A stretch of DNA of 64,000 bases from Mogibacterium sp. (GCA_017433975.1 JAFRGD010000001.1:1-64000); one strand, 5' to 3'; positions 32,965-41,811 are shown, numbered from the stretch's first letter. Numbers and translations: made by a program. Notes: generated from the letters alone by a model not told the origin.

Positions 32965-33310
32965 AAAAATCAATGAATGCGGAATGGTTAATGTAGTTAC
33001 AATGTGTAATTCTTAGGACGTTGTTTAGATCGTTAAATTGTTTGTATTGTTGAGATGTGATAGAATTTGAATAAAGAATTATTAGGAGAATTGTTGTATT
33101 AAATAAACGGTTTAACCCGTTTATAAAAAATCGCAACATTACGTTCAGACCGGTCAATGAAATGCAGGTTGTCAGAAAAGGAGCAGACACCTACCATTTG
33201 TTTGTTAAAATCAAGGTCCTGGAAGTACTTATAAACCCGGTTCATCAAGAGCGATTAAATAATACATCGACCCGCTGGCGCGGGAGCATGAAGAAATAAA
33301 GGAGTACCCC
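32965..33310. other. AT-rich boundary region, no gene seen
   Basis: The gap between the restriction operon and the first alpha/beta hydrolase gene is AT-rich to about 33240 and then GC-rich. This marks the right edge of the acquired segment. A minus-strand reading at 32957-33190 lacks a ribosome binding site and is not called. No direct repeats or tRNA are seen at the edge. Confidence 0.5.
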
Positions 33311-34297
33311 ATGAAACCCAAAAAACAACCGAAAAAGTACGATATCGATGAGGTTTTTTACATCCCGGTGAACGGTGACCGCCAGAGCATCCACATCCGC
33401 AGCGGGAACCGGTCGAATCCGGTCGTTCTGTTCGTGCACGGCGGCCCGGGCGTCTGCGACCGCTCCTGGGTCATGCCGAAGCAGTCCGAATACCTGGCGG
33501 ACCGGTTCACGATGGTGTGCTGGGATCAGCGCATGGCGGGCAAGAACTACCGCGACGCGGACGCGAGAAAGAAAATGACGCTCGACCAGCAGGTCGAGGA
33601 CATGCACGACGTCGTGAAGTACCTCGTGAAGCGCTTCGGCCAGGAGAAAATCTTCATCGTCGGCCACAGCTGGGGCACGATCCTGTCCTGCCTCTACCTG
33701 CCGAAATATCCACAGAACGTCCGCGCGTACGTCGGGATGGGGCAGTTCGTAAACGGCTTTTTAAACGAAGATCTCAGCTATGAGTATGTGGTCAACTGCG
33801 CGAAGGAACTCGGCGACCAAAAGGCTCTGAAGGACCTCGCGAAGATCGGCGCGCCGGTCAACGGCGAGTACGCCGGCGGCATGGACGCGGTGATGGTGCA
33901 GCGCAACTACCTGACCAAATACGGCGGCGAGACCTGGAAGGAGCGGGGCGGCATCTACCAGACCGTCATCATCCCGTTCCTGACCAGCGGCGAGTACAAG
34001 ATCATCCCGGACCTGTACCGGTACTACAAAGGCACGTTCTACTGCCTGAACCAGCTCTGGCCGGACGTGATCAACCTCAAGTTCGACGAGACGCTCAAGA
34101 AGCTGGACGTCCCGGTGTACCTCTTCCAGGGCGACCACGACCAGAATACGCCGACCGAGCTCGCGAAGAAGTGGTTCGACGCGCTCGAGGCGCCTTATAA
34201 AGAATACGTCGCGTTCCACGACTCCGCGCACTCCCCGATCATGGAGGAGCCGGAGCTCTGGGGCAGGACGCTGATCGAGAAGCTGCTGGGAGAATAA
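33311..34297 (+). CDS. Alpha/beta hydrolase, prolyl iminopeptidase-like
   Basis: A 328-residue cytoplasmic alpha/beta hydrolase. The oxyanion motif is FVHGGPGVCD (near 50), the nucleophile elbow GHSWGT (Ser near 120), the acid in FQGDHDQNTP and the histidine in FHDSAHSP. The HGGPG signature is shared with prolyl iminopeptidases (S33). AAAGGAG precedes the ATG. It begins a run of three hydrolase genes on the plus strand. Confidence 0.92.
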   Translation: MKPKKQPKKYDIDEVFYIPVNGDRQSIHIRSGNRSNPVVLFVHGGPGVCDRSWVMPKQSEYLADRFTMVCWDQRMAGKNYRDADARKKMTLDQQVEDMHDVVKYLVKRFGQEKIFIVGHSWGTILSCLYLPKYPQNVRAYVGMGQFVNGFLNEDLSYEYVVNCAKELGDQKALKDLAKIGAPVNGEYAGGMDAVMVQRNYLTKYGGETWKERGGIYQTVIIPFLTSGEYKIIPDLYRYYKGTFYCLNQLWPDVINLKFDETLKKLDVPVYLFQGDHDQNTPTELAKKWFDALEAPYKEYVAFHDSAHSPIMEEPELWGRTLIEKLLGE

Positions 34298-34366
34298 ACG
34301 TGCGTTGCGGCGTTGCGTCGGTTGTGACGTGACGCGTTGCGCCGTGGCGGAACAAAGGAGGCCACT

Positions 34367-35293
34367 ATGATTACAAAAAAAGTCATCGTCGGCGGCGGGA
34401 CGGAGTTCCCGCTGAACGGACAGCTGGTGCTGCCGGACGACCTGACGGAGCGGGTGCCGGCGGTCGTGTTCGTGCACGGCTCGGGTCCGAGCAACATGGA
34501 CGAGCAGATTTACAGCCTGACGCCTTTTAAGGACCTCGCGGAGGGGCTCGCGGAGCGGGGAATCGCTTCGATCCGCTATGATAAGCGGACGTACGCCTAC
34601 GCCCGCAAGGTCGCGAAACTCGCCGGCGTCGTCACGGTCAAGGAAGAAACGATTGAGGACGCGATCCGGGCGGCCGACCTCGCGCGAACGATTCCGGAGA
34701 TCGACCCGGAGCGGATCTTTATCGTCGGCCACAGCATGGGCGCGATGCTCGCGCCGCGCATCGATGCAGAGGGCGGCAACTTCCGCGGGCTGGTCCTCAT
34801 GGCGGGGACCCCACTGAGGTTAGAGAACATCGTCATCCGCCAGCTCAAACAGGCGAGCGGCGAAGGCAGCGGCATCATGAAAATGGTCGTCAAGCTGGAG
34901 GACAAGATCTTCAGCAAAAAGTTCGACGGCCTCTACGACATGCCGGACGACGAGGCCCGGCGGAAGAAATTCTTCGGCGGCACGTCGCTCTACTACTTCA
35001 AGGAGATGGGCCGGAAGACCGCCGCGGAATACCTGATAGAGTCCGACAAGCCGGTCCTGATCATGCAGGGCGGCATGGACTTCCAGGTCCTCAAGGACGT
35101 GGACTTCGCGGCTTTCCAGAAGCTCCTCGCGGACCGTCCGAACGTCGAGTACCGCCTCTACGACGACCTGAACCACCTCTTCGTCAAAGGCGTCTTCAAC
35201 AGCATCATGCTGGCCGCCCGCGAGTACAAGAAGAAGCAACACATCGGCCCGGAGGTCATCGACGACATCGCCGCGTTCGTGAAATCGAATTAA
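34367..35293 (+). CDS. Alpha/beta hydrolase (dienelactone hydrolase-like)
   Basis: A 308-residue hydrolase. FVHGSGPSNMDEQIY provides the oxyanion region, VGHSMGAMLAPR the nucleophile, VLIMQGGMDFQV the acid region and DDLNHLFVKG the histidine. AAAGGAGG is 6 bases before the ATG at 34367. It follows the iminopeptidase-like gene by 69 bases, over a stretch of GTTGCG-rich short repeats. Substrate unknown. Confidence 0.9.
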   Translation: MITKKVIVGGGTEFPLNGQLVLPDDLTERVPAVVFVHGSGPSNMDEQIYSLTPFKDLAEGLAERGIASIRYDKRTYAYARKVAKLAGVVTVKEETIEDAIRAADLARTIPEIDPERIFIVGHSMGAMLAPRIDAEGGNFRGLVLMAGTPLRLENIVIRQLKQASGEGSGIMKMVVKLEDKIFSKKFDGLYDMPDDEARRKKFFGGTSLYYFKEMGRKTAAEYLIESDKPVLIMQGGMDFQVLKDVDFAAFQKLLADRPNVEYRLYDDLNHLFVKGVFNSIMLAAREYKKKQHIGPEVIDDIAAFVKSN

Positions 35294-35320
35294 TTGGGTT
35301 AGGGGATTGAGGAGGACGAG

Positions 35321-36097
35321 ATGAATACGTATTTGATTGAAGAGATGACGTGGCCGGAGATCAAGGCGGCCCTTGAGGCCGGCGTGGACACAATCATCAT
35401 TTACGCTGCGTCGATTGAGCAGCACGGGCCGCAGCTCGCGGAGCTGACGGACACCCAGCTCGGGTACCAGGGCGGCATCGACCTGGCGAAGCGGCTCGGG
35501 AACGCGCTGGTCGCGCCGGTCATCCGGCCGGGCCTGTCCAAGCACCACCTGAGCCTGCCGGGTAGCCTGACCCTGCGGCCGGAGGTCTTCCGCGGCGTCG
35601 TGGAGGATTACGTCGCGTGCTACGTGACGCACGGCTTTAAGAAGATCATCCTGACGTCGTCGCACGGCGGGAACTTCCAGGCGATTGCGGACATCGCGAA
35701 GACGGAGGCTGCGAAATACCCGGACGTCTGCATCGTGTCCGGGCTCTCGCTCGCGGAGCTGACGCCGGCGCTGGAGGAGCTCGAGCGGATCGAAGGACTT
35801 GAACCTGGCGTCTGCGGCGGCCACGCCTGCGACTGGGAGACATCCGTCATGCTGCACTTCACGCCGCAGCACGTCCGCATGGACCAGGCGGAGCGCGGCT
35901 TCGTCGGAACGCCGACGCCGGAAGTGCTGGAGCGGTTCTTCACGGATGGCGTCGTTGCGGTCAGCGAGATCGGCGTCATGGGCGACCCGTCCCACGCGGA
36001 CGGCGAGCGCGGCGGCCGTTATTTCAAGTATCTACAGGACATCCAGGAGCGCGTCGTGAGAGCGCACATCGCGGACTGGGAGCAGGCGCACCAATAA
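35321..36097 (+). CDS. Creatininase family amidohydrolase
   Basis: A 258-residue metal-dependent amidohydrolase. Family motifs are SIEQHGPQL (34-42), SKHHLSLPGSLTL, TSSHGGNFQA and GHACDWETSVML, the last with the catalytic/metal Glu. Members include creatinine amidohydrolase and pterin or lactam hydrolases. GAGGAGG lies before the ATG, 27 bases after the previous stop, so it is probably co-transcribed with the alpha/beta hydrolase. Confidence 0.93.
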   Translation: MNTYLIEEMTWPEIKAALEAGVDTIIIYAASIEQHGPQLAELTDTQLGYQGGIDLAKRLGNALVAPVIRPGLSKHHLSLPGSLTLRPEVFRGVVEDYVACYVTHGFKKIILTSSHGGNFQAIADIAKTEAAKYPDVCIVSGLSLAELTPALEELERIEGLEPGVCGGHACDWETSVMLHFTPQHVRMDQAERGFVGTPTPEVLERFFTDGVVAVSEIGVMGDPSHADGERGGRYFKYLQDIQERVVRAHIADWEQAHQ

Positions 36098-36125
36098 GGT
36101 CGCGGCTGCGTTTTGGCCATTGCGC

Positions 36126-36187
36126 CAACCAAGAATTGCCATATATGGAAATTTTTGGTTGACAACGTTGCCGTTTACGGGTATAAT
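36126..36187 (+). promoter_or_regulatory. Consensus promoter overlapped by a 36-bp near-perfect palindrome
   Basis: TTGACA (36159-36164) and TATAAT (36182-36187) are separated by exactly 17 bases. The palindrome at 36126-36161 has outer arms CAACCAA/TTGGTTG, inner AATT pairs and centre CCATATATGG, with only two mismatched pairs. It runs into the -35 box. The gene it serves encodes an XRE helix-turn-helix, so autoregulation is likely. Confidence 0.9.
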
Positions 36188-36208
36188 AAAGGCGAAAGGA
36201 GGAGCGAA

Positions 36209-37084
36209 ATGATCCGACAGACATTTGACCTCAGCAAGCTCAAGGCCCGCAAGAAAGCCCTTTCGCTGACGAACCAGGACATCGCGGAGGAGTCCGGCGT
36301 CCCGCTCAGCACCGTGCAAAAGGTTTTTGCCGGGCAGACTGCATCGCCGCGGTATGATACGCTGGCCCAGATCGACGCGGTCCTGACCAGGCACGAGCGG
36401 CGGCAATACAGTATTACGCCGGAGCGGGATACGGCAGCCGTGCACGAGAGCAATCTGGCGTATCGTTACGATTACGCGACGTCGTTTGACCAGCAGGCGC
36501 CGTCGGACGACGCGGCCCTCTCGTTTTACAAGCTTTACACGCTGGAGGATTACTACGCCTTTCCGGACGACCGCCGCGTCGAGTTGATCGACGGTCGGAT
36601 CTACGATATGACCGCTCCGACAATCCGGCATCAGGACATCATCCTGCAGGTCGCCATCGCTTTTTACAGTTACATTGAGAAGAGCGGCCATGACTGCCGC
36701 GCCATCGTTTCTCCGGTAGACGTCAGGCTGGACTGCGATAACTACACCATGGTCGAGCCGGATCTGGTCGTGTTGTGCAACCGCGGCAGGGACGACCGCC
36801 GGCTTAAGAACACAAAGCGGGTCGAGGGGGCTCCGGACTTCATCATGGAAGTCCTTTCTCCTTCGAGCGTCGGGCTCGACAGCGGACTGAAATACCGCAA
36901 GTACAAGGGCGCCGGCGTCCGCGAATACTGGATCGTAGACCCGGGCATCCGCAAAGTGACCGTGTGCGACTTTGAACACGACCGCGAGACGCAGTATACC
37001 TTTGACGACGCGGTTCCGGTCTGCCTGACCGGCGGCGACCTCCGGGTCGACTTCGCAAAGATCAACGCCTATATGACCGAGTGA
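36209..37084 (+). CDS. XRE helix-turn-helix fused to a Uma2-family nuclease-like domain
   Basis: A 291-residue fusion. Residues 5-65 are a helix-turn-helix (LSLTNQDIAEESGVPLSTVQ). Residues ~105-290 are a Uma2 (DUF820) domain of the PD-(D/E)XK fold: YYAFPDDRRVELIDGRIYDM, VEPDLVVLCN, and the core EVLSPSSVGLDSGLKYRKY with YWIVDP. Uma2 proteins are abundant in cyanobacteria and some Firmicutes with unclear roles. AAAGGAGG is 6 bases before the ATG. Confidence 0.92.
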   Translation: MIRQTFDLSKLKARKKALSLTNQDIAEESGVPLSTVQKVFAGQTASPRYDTLAQIDAVLTRHERRQYSITPERDTAAVHESNLAYRYDYATSFDQQAPSDDAALSFYKLYTLEDYYAFPDDRRVELIDGRIYDMTAPTIRHQDIILQVAIAFYSYIEKSGHDCRAIVSPVDVRLDCDNYTMVEPDLVVLCNRGRDDRRLKNTKRVEGAPDFIMEVLSPSSVGLDSGLKYRKYKGAGVREYWIVDPGIRKVTVCDFEHDRETQYTFDDAVPVCLTGGDLRVDFAKINAYMTE

Positions 37085-37131
37085 GTTGCAGTACCGACTG
37101 AACTGCAGTTTCATGAATTCGAATACGAAAC

Positions 37132-37177
37132 AACAACAGCCTTGGGGACGCCTACGCTTCGCCCCCAAGGCTGTTGT
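37132..37177. terminator. Long hairpin after the XRE-Uma2 gene
   Basis: ACAACAGCCTTGGGG pairs with CCCCAAGGCTGTTGT (15 bp, loop about 15 bases). No T run follows on either strand, so it is a weak or factor-assisted terminator, or another RNA structure. The gap 37085-37389 otherwise holds only the terminator at 37324. Confidence 0.5.
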
Positions 37178-37323
37178 CGTTGTTAGGATGTCATTGTAGG
37201 ATTAGGAAGTTGAAAATGAAGAAAAAACTTTATCTTTGCTTTGCAATGAAAGGATACCGCCGCAACCTTAACTGAACTTTAAAGAAAGCTAAAAGTTTGA
37301 AAAGAATCGGATAAGAATACGAA

Positions 37324-37356
37324 AAAAAGGGGCCGCCCGGCTGGGGACCCCTTTTT
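37324..37356 (-). terminator. Terminator of oxidoreductase operon 2
   Basis: AAAAAGGGG and CCCCTTTTT around a GC-rich loop; on the minus strand the stem is followed by a run of T. It lies 34 bases after the gamma subunit stop. Confidence 0.75.
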
Positions 37357-37389
37357 GAATATTTTGTGTTGCGGTTCGCGTGAATTGGC

Positions 37390-37962
37390 TTAGTTCGCCT
37401 TCGCGGCTCTCTCCGCGGCGAACTTCTTGCCCTGCGCGAGGCCGAGGCGGTACGCGCGCTCGTTGGCTTCGTTGAACTCCGGGTGCTTGGCGCCGAGCTT
37501 CTCGAAGATGGTCTCGAGGACGACGTCCTCCGGCAGGATGTCGGTGAAGCCGACGATGACGCCGATGATGACCATGTTGATGCCCTTCGGGTTCTCCGCC
37601 TCGTTCGCGAGTTTTTCCGCGTCAAAGAGGTAGAAGTTCTCGGTCCCGTACATGTCACCGGTGAGCTCCCTGGAGGAGTTCATCAGGAGCACGCTGTCCG
37701 GGCGGAGCTTGTCCGCCGGGCTCTCCGGGGTCTCGGTCGTGAACGCGATGACGTAGTCGCCCTGCCAGAAGACCGGGGCGGTGATGATTTCGTCGGAGAT
37801 CGCGACGTAGCAGTCGGACTTACCGCCGCGCTTCTGCTTGCCGTAGAGCGCGTAGTTGGTGGTGAAAAGGCCGTCGACTTTGCAGGCCGCGTAGCAGAGG
37901 ATTTCGCCCGCCAGCTTAACGCCCTGGCCGCCAAGTCCAGTCAGAATGAAAGTTTGTTCCAT
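37390..37962 (-). CDS. 2-oxoacid:ferredoxin oxidoreductase gamma subunit (operon 2)
   Basis: A 190-residue gamma subunit starting MEQTFILTGLGGQGVKLAGE with KQKRGGKSDCYVAISD. It is complete here, unlike its paralogue at 1-392. AAGGAGG is 6 bases before the ATG. It is the last gene of operon 2. Confidence 0.95.
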   Translation of the reverse strand: MEQTFILTGLGGQGVKLAGEILCYAACKVDGLFTTNYALYGKQKRGGKSDCYVAISDEIITAPVFWQGDYVIAFTTETPESPADKLRPDSVLLMNSSRELTGDMYGTENFYLFDAEKLANEAENPKGINMVIIGVIVGFTDILPEDVVLETIFEKLGAKHPEFNEANERAYRLGLAQGKKFAAERAAKAN

Positions 37963-37977
37963 GGTGCAGCCTCCTTC

Positions 37978-38718
37978 CTATTTGTCGCGGAAAACGCCGA
38001 TCGGATACTCTTTGAGCATCGTTTCGTCGATGAAATCCAGGCACTTCAGCGGGCTCATGCCCCAGTTGCTCGGGCAGGCCGAGACGACCTCGACGAGCGA
38101 GAAGCCCTTGCCGTCGAGCTGGTTCTGGAACGCCTTCTTGATGTATTTCTTGGTGTCACGGACGTTCTTTGGCGAAGTGCAGGTGCCGCGCGCGATGAAG
38201 GACGGCGCCTGGAAGTTGCTGATCAGCTCGCACATGTGCATCGGATAGCCGTGCTCCGCCGCGGTGCGGCCGTAAGGCGAGGTCGTGGTCTTCATGCCCA
38301 TCAGGGTGGTCGGGGCCATCTGGCCGCCGGTCATGCCGTACTGGGCGTTGTTGACGAAGATCGCAGTGATGTTTTCGCCGCGGTTCGCCGCGTGCATGGA
38401 CTCCGCGAAGCCGATCGACGCGAAGTCGCCGTCGCCTTGGTACGTGAACACCAGGTTCTCCGGGTTGCAGCGCTTGTAAGCGCTTGCGGACGCGCAGGCG
38501 CGGCCGTGCGGGATCTGGAGCGCGTCGATATCGATGTATCCAAAGGTTCCGTTGGCGTTGCAGCCGACGCCGGAGAAGCAGACTGCGAGCTTCTCCTGAT
38601 CGAGTTCCTCGAGAACTTCTGCAATCAGTCGGACGACCGTGGAGTGCATGCAGCCCGGGCAATAGGTGTTCGGTCTGTATACTCCAATGCTGGCCGGCTT
38701 CTTATAAATGGTCTTCAT
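37978..38718 (-). CDS. 2-oxoacid:ferredoxin oxidoreductase beta subunit (operon 2)
   Basis: A 246-residue ThDP-binding subunit with CPGCMHSTVV, YQGDGDFASIGFAE and FVNNAQYGMTGGQMAPT. It is closely similar to the operon 1 beta subunit over the whole length. TGGAGG before the ATG lies inside the end of the alpha gene (2-base gap between stop and start). Confidence 0.95.
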   Translation of the reverse strand: MKTIYKKPASIGVYRPNTYCPGCMHSTVVRLIAEVLEELDQEKLAVCFSGVGCNANGTFGYIDIDALQIPHGRACASASAYKRCNPENLVFTYQGDGDFASIGFAESMHAANRGENITAIFVNNAQYGMTGGQMAPTTLMGMKTTTSPYGRTAAEHGYPMHMCELISNFQAPSFIARGTCTSPKNVRDTKKYIKKAFQNQLDGKGFSLVEVVSACPSNWGMSPLKCLDFIDETMLKEYPIGVFRDK

Positions 38719-38720
38719 CG

Positions 38721-39806
38721 CTACGCCTCCATTCTCTCGTATACTTCTTTGGCGAGCTTGACGATCTCGTTGGTGTCGAGGATCACGCCGCCGGATGTGC
38801 AGTACGTGTCTACCGTGGTCCGTTCCTTGACGGCGGCTCTCACGTCGTTCGCGAAGAGCTCCGGAATCGACATCTCGGTGCTCACGATGCCGCGGATCCG
38901 TCCGAAGTCGAGTTTATCATACGCCTCATATGGGAAAGGATAGACGACCACTGGGCGGATCATGCCGACCTTGTAGCCTTGCTTGCGGAGCTGGTTGACC
39001 GCGGCCTTGGCGAACCGCGCGGATACGCCGTAGGAAGTGATCACGACCTCCGCGTCGTCCATCTGGTACTCTTCGTACTCGGTTTCCTTCCGCATGGCCT
39101 CATATTTCTTGACGAGGGCTTTGTTCAGATTCTGAAGCGGCTCACCGGCTCTTCCGCCGCCGATGATGCTGCGGAACTTCCGGTCGTGTTTGCCGGCGAT
39201 GCCCCATTCGTCGCGGATCTTCTGCTTGCGTTCCGCTACGTACTCGTCGGAGCGCATCTCCGGGAGAATGACGGACTCCATCATGCCGCCCGTAACGCCG
39301 TCGAGAAGCATCAGGACCGGGCTCCGGTATTCTTCCGCCTTGTCAAACGCGATGTACATCTTGTCGACCGTTTCCTGCAGCGATGCCGGCGCGTAGACCA
39401 GCATGTGGCCGCCGCCGTTCGCGATGGACTTGGTCGCCTGGTCGTAGTCCTGCTGGCTCGGCGCGATGTCGCCGATGCCCGGGCCGCCGCGCTGGACGTT
39501 GGCGATGACGCACGGGAACTGGGCGCTGATTGCCCAGCCGATGGTCTCGCTCATGAGGGAGATACCGCAGCTGGAGGACGAAATCATGCTCCGCGTGCCG
39601 CCCGCCGCCGCGCCGTATAACATGTTGATCGAAGCGACTTCGCTCTCGCCCTGCATGAAGACGCCGCCGACCTGAGGCATTCTCCGCGCGAAGTATTCCG
39701 GAACCTGGTTCTGCGGAGTGATCGGATATCCGGCGTAGAACCGGCAGCCGCCGCGGATGGCGGCCTCTGCGATGGCCTCGCAGCCTTTCATGAAAACTTT
39801 TTCCAT
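38721..39806 (-). CDS. vorB: 2-oxoacid:ferredoxin oxidoreductase alpha subunit (operon 2, VorB type)
   Basis: A 361-residue alpha subunit: FMKGCEAIAEAAIRGGC, FYAGYPITPQNQVPEYF, then VQRGGPGIGDIAPSQQDYDQ. The same order of motifs appears in operon 1 (1143-2216). AAGGAGG precedes the ATG and overlaps the ferredoxin stop region. The central variable stretch (residues ~185-235) differs most from operon 1 and may reflect a different substrate. Confidence 0.94.
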   Translation of the reverse strand: MEKVFMKGCEAIAEAAIRGGCRFYAGYPITPQNQVPEYFARRMPQVGGVFMQGESEVASINMLYGAAAGGTRSMISSSSCGISLMSETIGWAISAQFPCVIANVQRGGPGIGDIAPSQQDYDQATKSIANGGGHMLVYAPASLQETVDKMYIAFDKAEEYRSPVLMLLDGVTGGMMESVILPEMRSDEYVAERKQKIRDEWGIAGKHDRKFRSIIGGGRAGEPLQNLNKALVKKYEAMRKETEYEEYQMDDAEVVITSYGVSARFAKAAVNQLRKQGYKVGMIRPVVVYPFPYEAYDKLDFGRIRGIVSTEMSIPELFANDVRAAVKERTTVDTYCTSGGVILDTNEIVKLAKEVYERMEA

Positions 39807-39808
39807 CC

Positions 39809-40018
39809 TTAATCCTCCTTGTACACTTCGATTGCGCCCTCAGGACACATGGTCGCGCAAATTGCGCAGGCGATGCACTTGTCAGGCTCGACCGGCTCGA
39901 CATACCGGTACCCCAGGCGGTTGGTCACGCCCTTGGCGCCGAGTACGCCCTTCGGACAGAACTTGACGCAGTAGCCGCAGGCCTTGCATCTGTCTGAATC
40001 CACGATGACTATACCCAT
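39809..40018 (-). CDS. 2-oxoacid:ferredoxin oxidoreductase delta subunit, 2[4Fe-4S] ferredoxin (operon 2)
   Basis: A 69-residue ferredoxin with CKACGYCVKFCP and CIACAICATMCP. TGGAGG lies 9 bases before the ATG. It plays the same role as the 2219-2434 gene in operon 1. Confidence 0.95.
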   Translation of the reverse strand: MGIVIVDSDRCKACGYCVKFCPKGVLGAKGVTNRLGYRYVEPVEPDKCIACAICATMCPEGAIEVYKED

Positions 40019-40059
40019 ACTTTTACACCTCCATATATTTGCAGTAAAAACGTATCGAT

Positions 40060-40758
40060 TTAAAGGACGTTCATCAGCTCGACGCGGGACGTCGCAAGGC
40101 GGATCCGGAGCGGAAGGACCGGGAGCCCTGTAACCGCACGGGCCTCGTCCGCGAACTCGTCGAGCGTGCAGAGGAACGCCGGCTCGACGCCGAGGTTCTC
40201 GCGAATCCGGCGGAGGCCTTCGGTGATGTCCTCAAAGGTCGTGTCCGGCCCGTGGTTTGGATTGGCCGCAAAGCACATCCTGGACAGGCCCGAGATGTGC
40301 TTGATCTCGTCCATCGTGACGAGGAAGTCCTCCCGGGTGCCCGACCACGGCCGGTACGGGTTGATCAGGTAGAGGACGACGTGGTCGTTTGCGTTCAGGA
40401 GCTCCTCGAACTGCCCGAGGGTCTGCACCCCGTGCGCGCCGCCGCCGATGTCGAGCAGCACCCGCCGGTCCGGCGCGAGCACCGCGTCCTCGATGCCGCT
40501 CACCAGGACCGGGCTGTCCATGAGTTGTTTCTGGTAGTGCAGCACAAACGGGAGGCCGGTGTTGTGCTCGAGAAAATCCCGCGCGCGGAACAGCGGCTTG
40601 GTCTGGTCGAGGTCGAACATCTCGACCGCGATCTCAGGGTATTCCGCCGCCAGCATCTCCGCGAGATTGAGCCCGACCTCGCTCTTGCCCGACCCGGCTT
40701 CGCCGAGGAGCACGATCGTCTTTGACGTACCGAAGAGTTCTTTTATCCTGCTATCCAT
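40060..40758 (-). CDS. P-loop ATPase leading oxidoreductase operon 2, function unknown
   Basis: A 232-residue paralogue of the protein at 2461-3153. It shares Walker A LGEAGSGKSEVGL, FDLDQTKPLFRARDF, LDIGGGAHGVQ, INPYRPWSGT and ANPNHGPDTTFEDI. It is first in operon 2, directly behind the promoter at 40806-40834. The shared motifs outside the P-loop are a family signature I cannot name. Its repeated pairing with the oxidoreductase genes indicates a dedicated maturation, activation or regulatory role. Confidence 0.87.
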   Translation of the reverse strand: MDSRIKELFGTSKTIVLLGEAGSGKSEVGLNLAEMLAAEYPEIAVEMFDLDQTKPLFRARDFLEHNTGLPFVLHYQKQLMDSPVLVSGIEDAVLAPDRRVLLDIGGGAHGVQTLGQFEELLNANDHVVLYLINPYRPWSGTREDFLVTMDEIKHISGLSRMCFAANPNHGPDTTFEDITEGLRRIRENLGVEPAFLCTLDEFADEARAVTGLPVLPLRIRLATSRVELMNVL

Positions 40759-40805
40759 GCACCTGTCCGAACATAACCCGTGTGATTTTGCAAAATTCCG
40801 ATTTC

Positions 40806-40860
40806 ATTATACAACATAATCCTCGTATTACCAAATACAATAATGCATTTTTGGTGTTCA
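40806..40860 (-). promoter_or_regulatory. Promoter of oxidoreductase operon 2 with LysR-type half sites
   Basis: On the minus strand TTGGTA and TATAAT (plus positions 40829-40834 and 40806-40811) have a 17-base spacer, 48 bases before the ATPase start. GTATTACCAAATAC (40825-40838) is an inverted repeat over the -35, and ACCAAA/TTTGGT at 40831 and 40853 form a wider one. A TATAAT on the plus strand (40885-40890) probably serves the divergent LysR gene. Confidence 0.75.
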
Positions 40861-40932
40861 TCCCCGTACTTTTTTTGTTTGTGATATAATTATAGTGAAC
40901 AATTGAGACCAGAAGACCTCGGGGGACAACAG

Positions 40933-41811
40933 ATGAATATACGGGATATCGATTGCTTTCTCAAAGTATACGAATGCAGGAACATGAGCATCGCTGCGGA
41001 AAAGCTGTTCATCACGCCGCAGGGCCTCAGCACGATCATCCGGCGGCTGGAGGAGGAACTGGACTGCGTGCTCTTCAACCGGGACCGCGCGGGGTCGGTG
41101 CCGACGGAGTGCGGCGAGATTTTCTACAGATACGCGTTGGGTGCAAAGACGGATTATGAAACCATGCTTGCGGAGATCAGCCGCGCGGCAAGAAAAGACC
41201 GGGGCGTGATCCGGTTCGGCTATTCCTTCGGCGCGATGACCGGGCTGGCGCTGGACTTTCCGATCCGCTTCCGTGAACTGTATCCGGGCTACCGGATTGA
41301 ATATACCGAACTGCCGGACTTCACCATCGAGGAGCTCGTCAGCAGCGGCGAGATCGATGTGGGGGTGGTTTCCTGCATCCATCCGGAGGAGTACGACGCG
41401 ACCCTGATTCACGAGGCGGAGATCCTGTTCGTGCCGTGCGGTACGAGCCGGTTTCTGCACTGTCCGACGGTCACGGTCGCAGACATCGCGGAAGAGCCGC
41501 TTACGCTGCGGGAGGGGAACTTCACGACGACGCGGATCATGATGGACGCGTTCGCGGCATGCGGCAGGCAGCCGGAGATCGTCTTCAGCGCGGGCGGAAT
41601 TCTGAGCAGCCTCAAAATGTGCCGCGAAAACCGGGCGAACACGGTCATCCTGGACAATGTTGCGAAGCAGTTTGGCGAAAAAGACTTCCTCACGATTCCG
41701 TTTGATGAACCGATCAAGTGGCCGCTTTACGTCATCACCCGGAAGGACCAGAAGGACGACAGGATGATCCGCACGTTCATCGCGTTCCTGATGAAAAACA
41801 TCAAGTTCTGA
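40933..41811 (+). CDS. LysR-family transcriptional regulator, divergent from oxidoreductase operon 2
   Basis: A 292-residue LysR protein. The winged helix is at 1-60 (CFLKVYECRNMSIAAEKLF, PQGLSTIIRRLEEEL), and the two-lobed effector domain from ~90 (GVIRFGYSFGA ... DVGVVSC). The ATG at 40933 has GGGGG upstream; an earlier TTG at 40903 is unlikely. Divergent placement and the inverted repeats at 40825-40860 suggest it controls operon 2 in response to a metabolite. Operon 1 has no such neighbour in view. Confidence 0.92.
   Translation: MNIRDIDCFLKVYECRNMSIAAEKLFITPQGLSTIIRRLEEELDCVLFNRDRAGSVPTECGEIFYRYALGAKTDYETMLAEISRAARKDRGVIRFGYSFGAMTGLALDFPIRFRELYPGYRIEYTELPDFTIEELVSSGEIDVGVVSCIHPEEYDATLIHEAEILFVPCGTSRFLHCPTVTVADIAEEPLTLREGNFTTTRIMMDAFAACGRQPEIVFSAGGILSSLKMCRENRANTVILDNVAKQFGEKDFLTIPFDEPIKWPLYVITRKDQKDDRMIRTFIAFLMKNIKF

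Noticed and set aside
32957..33190. 77-residue minus-strand reading upstream of the restriction regulator
   Set aside because: Sits in AT-rich non-coding DNA where chance frames are expected; no ribosome binding site; overlaps the likely operator region.
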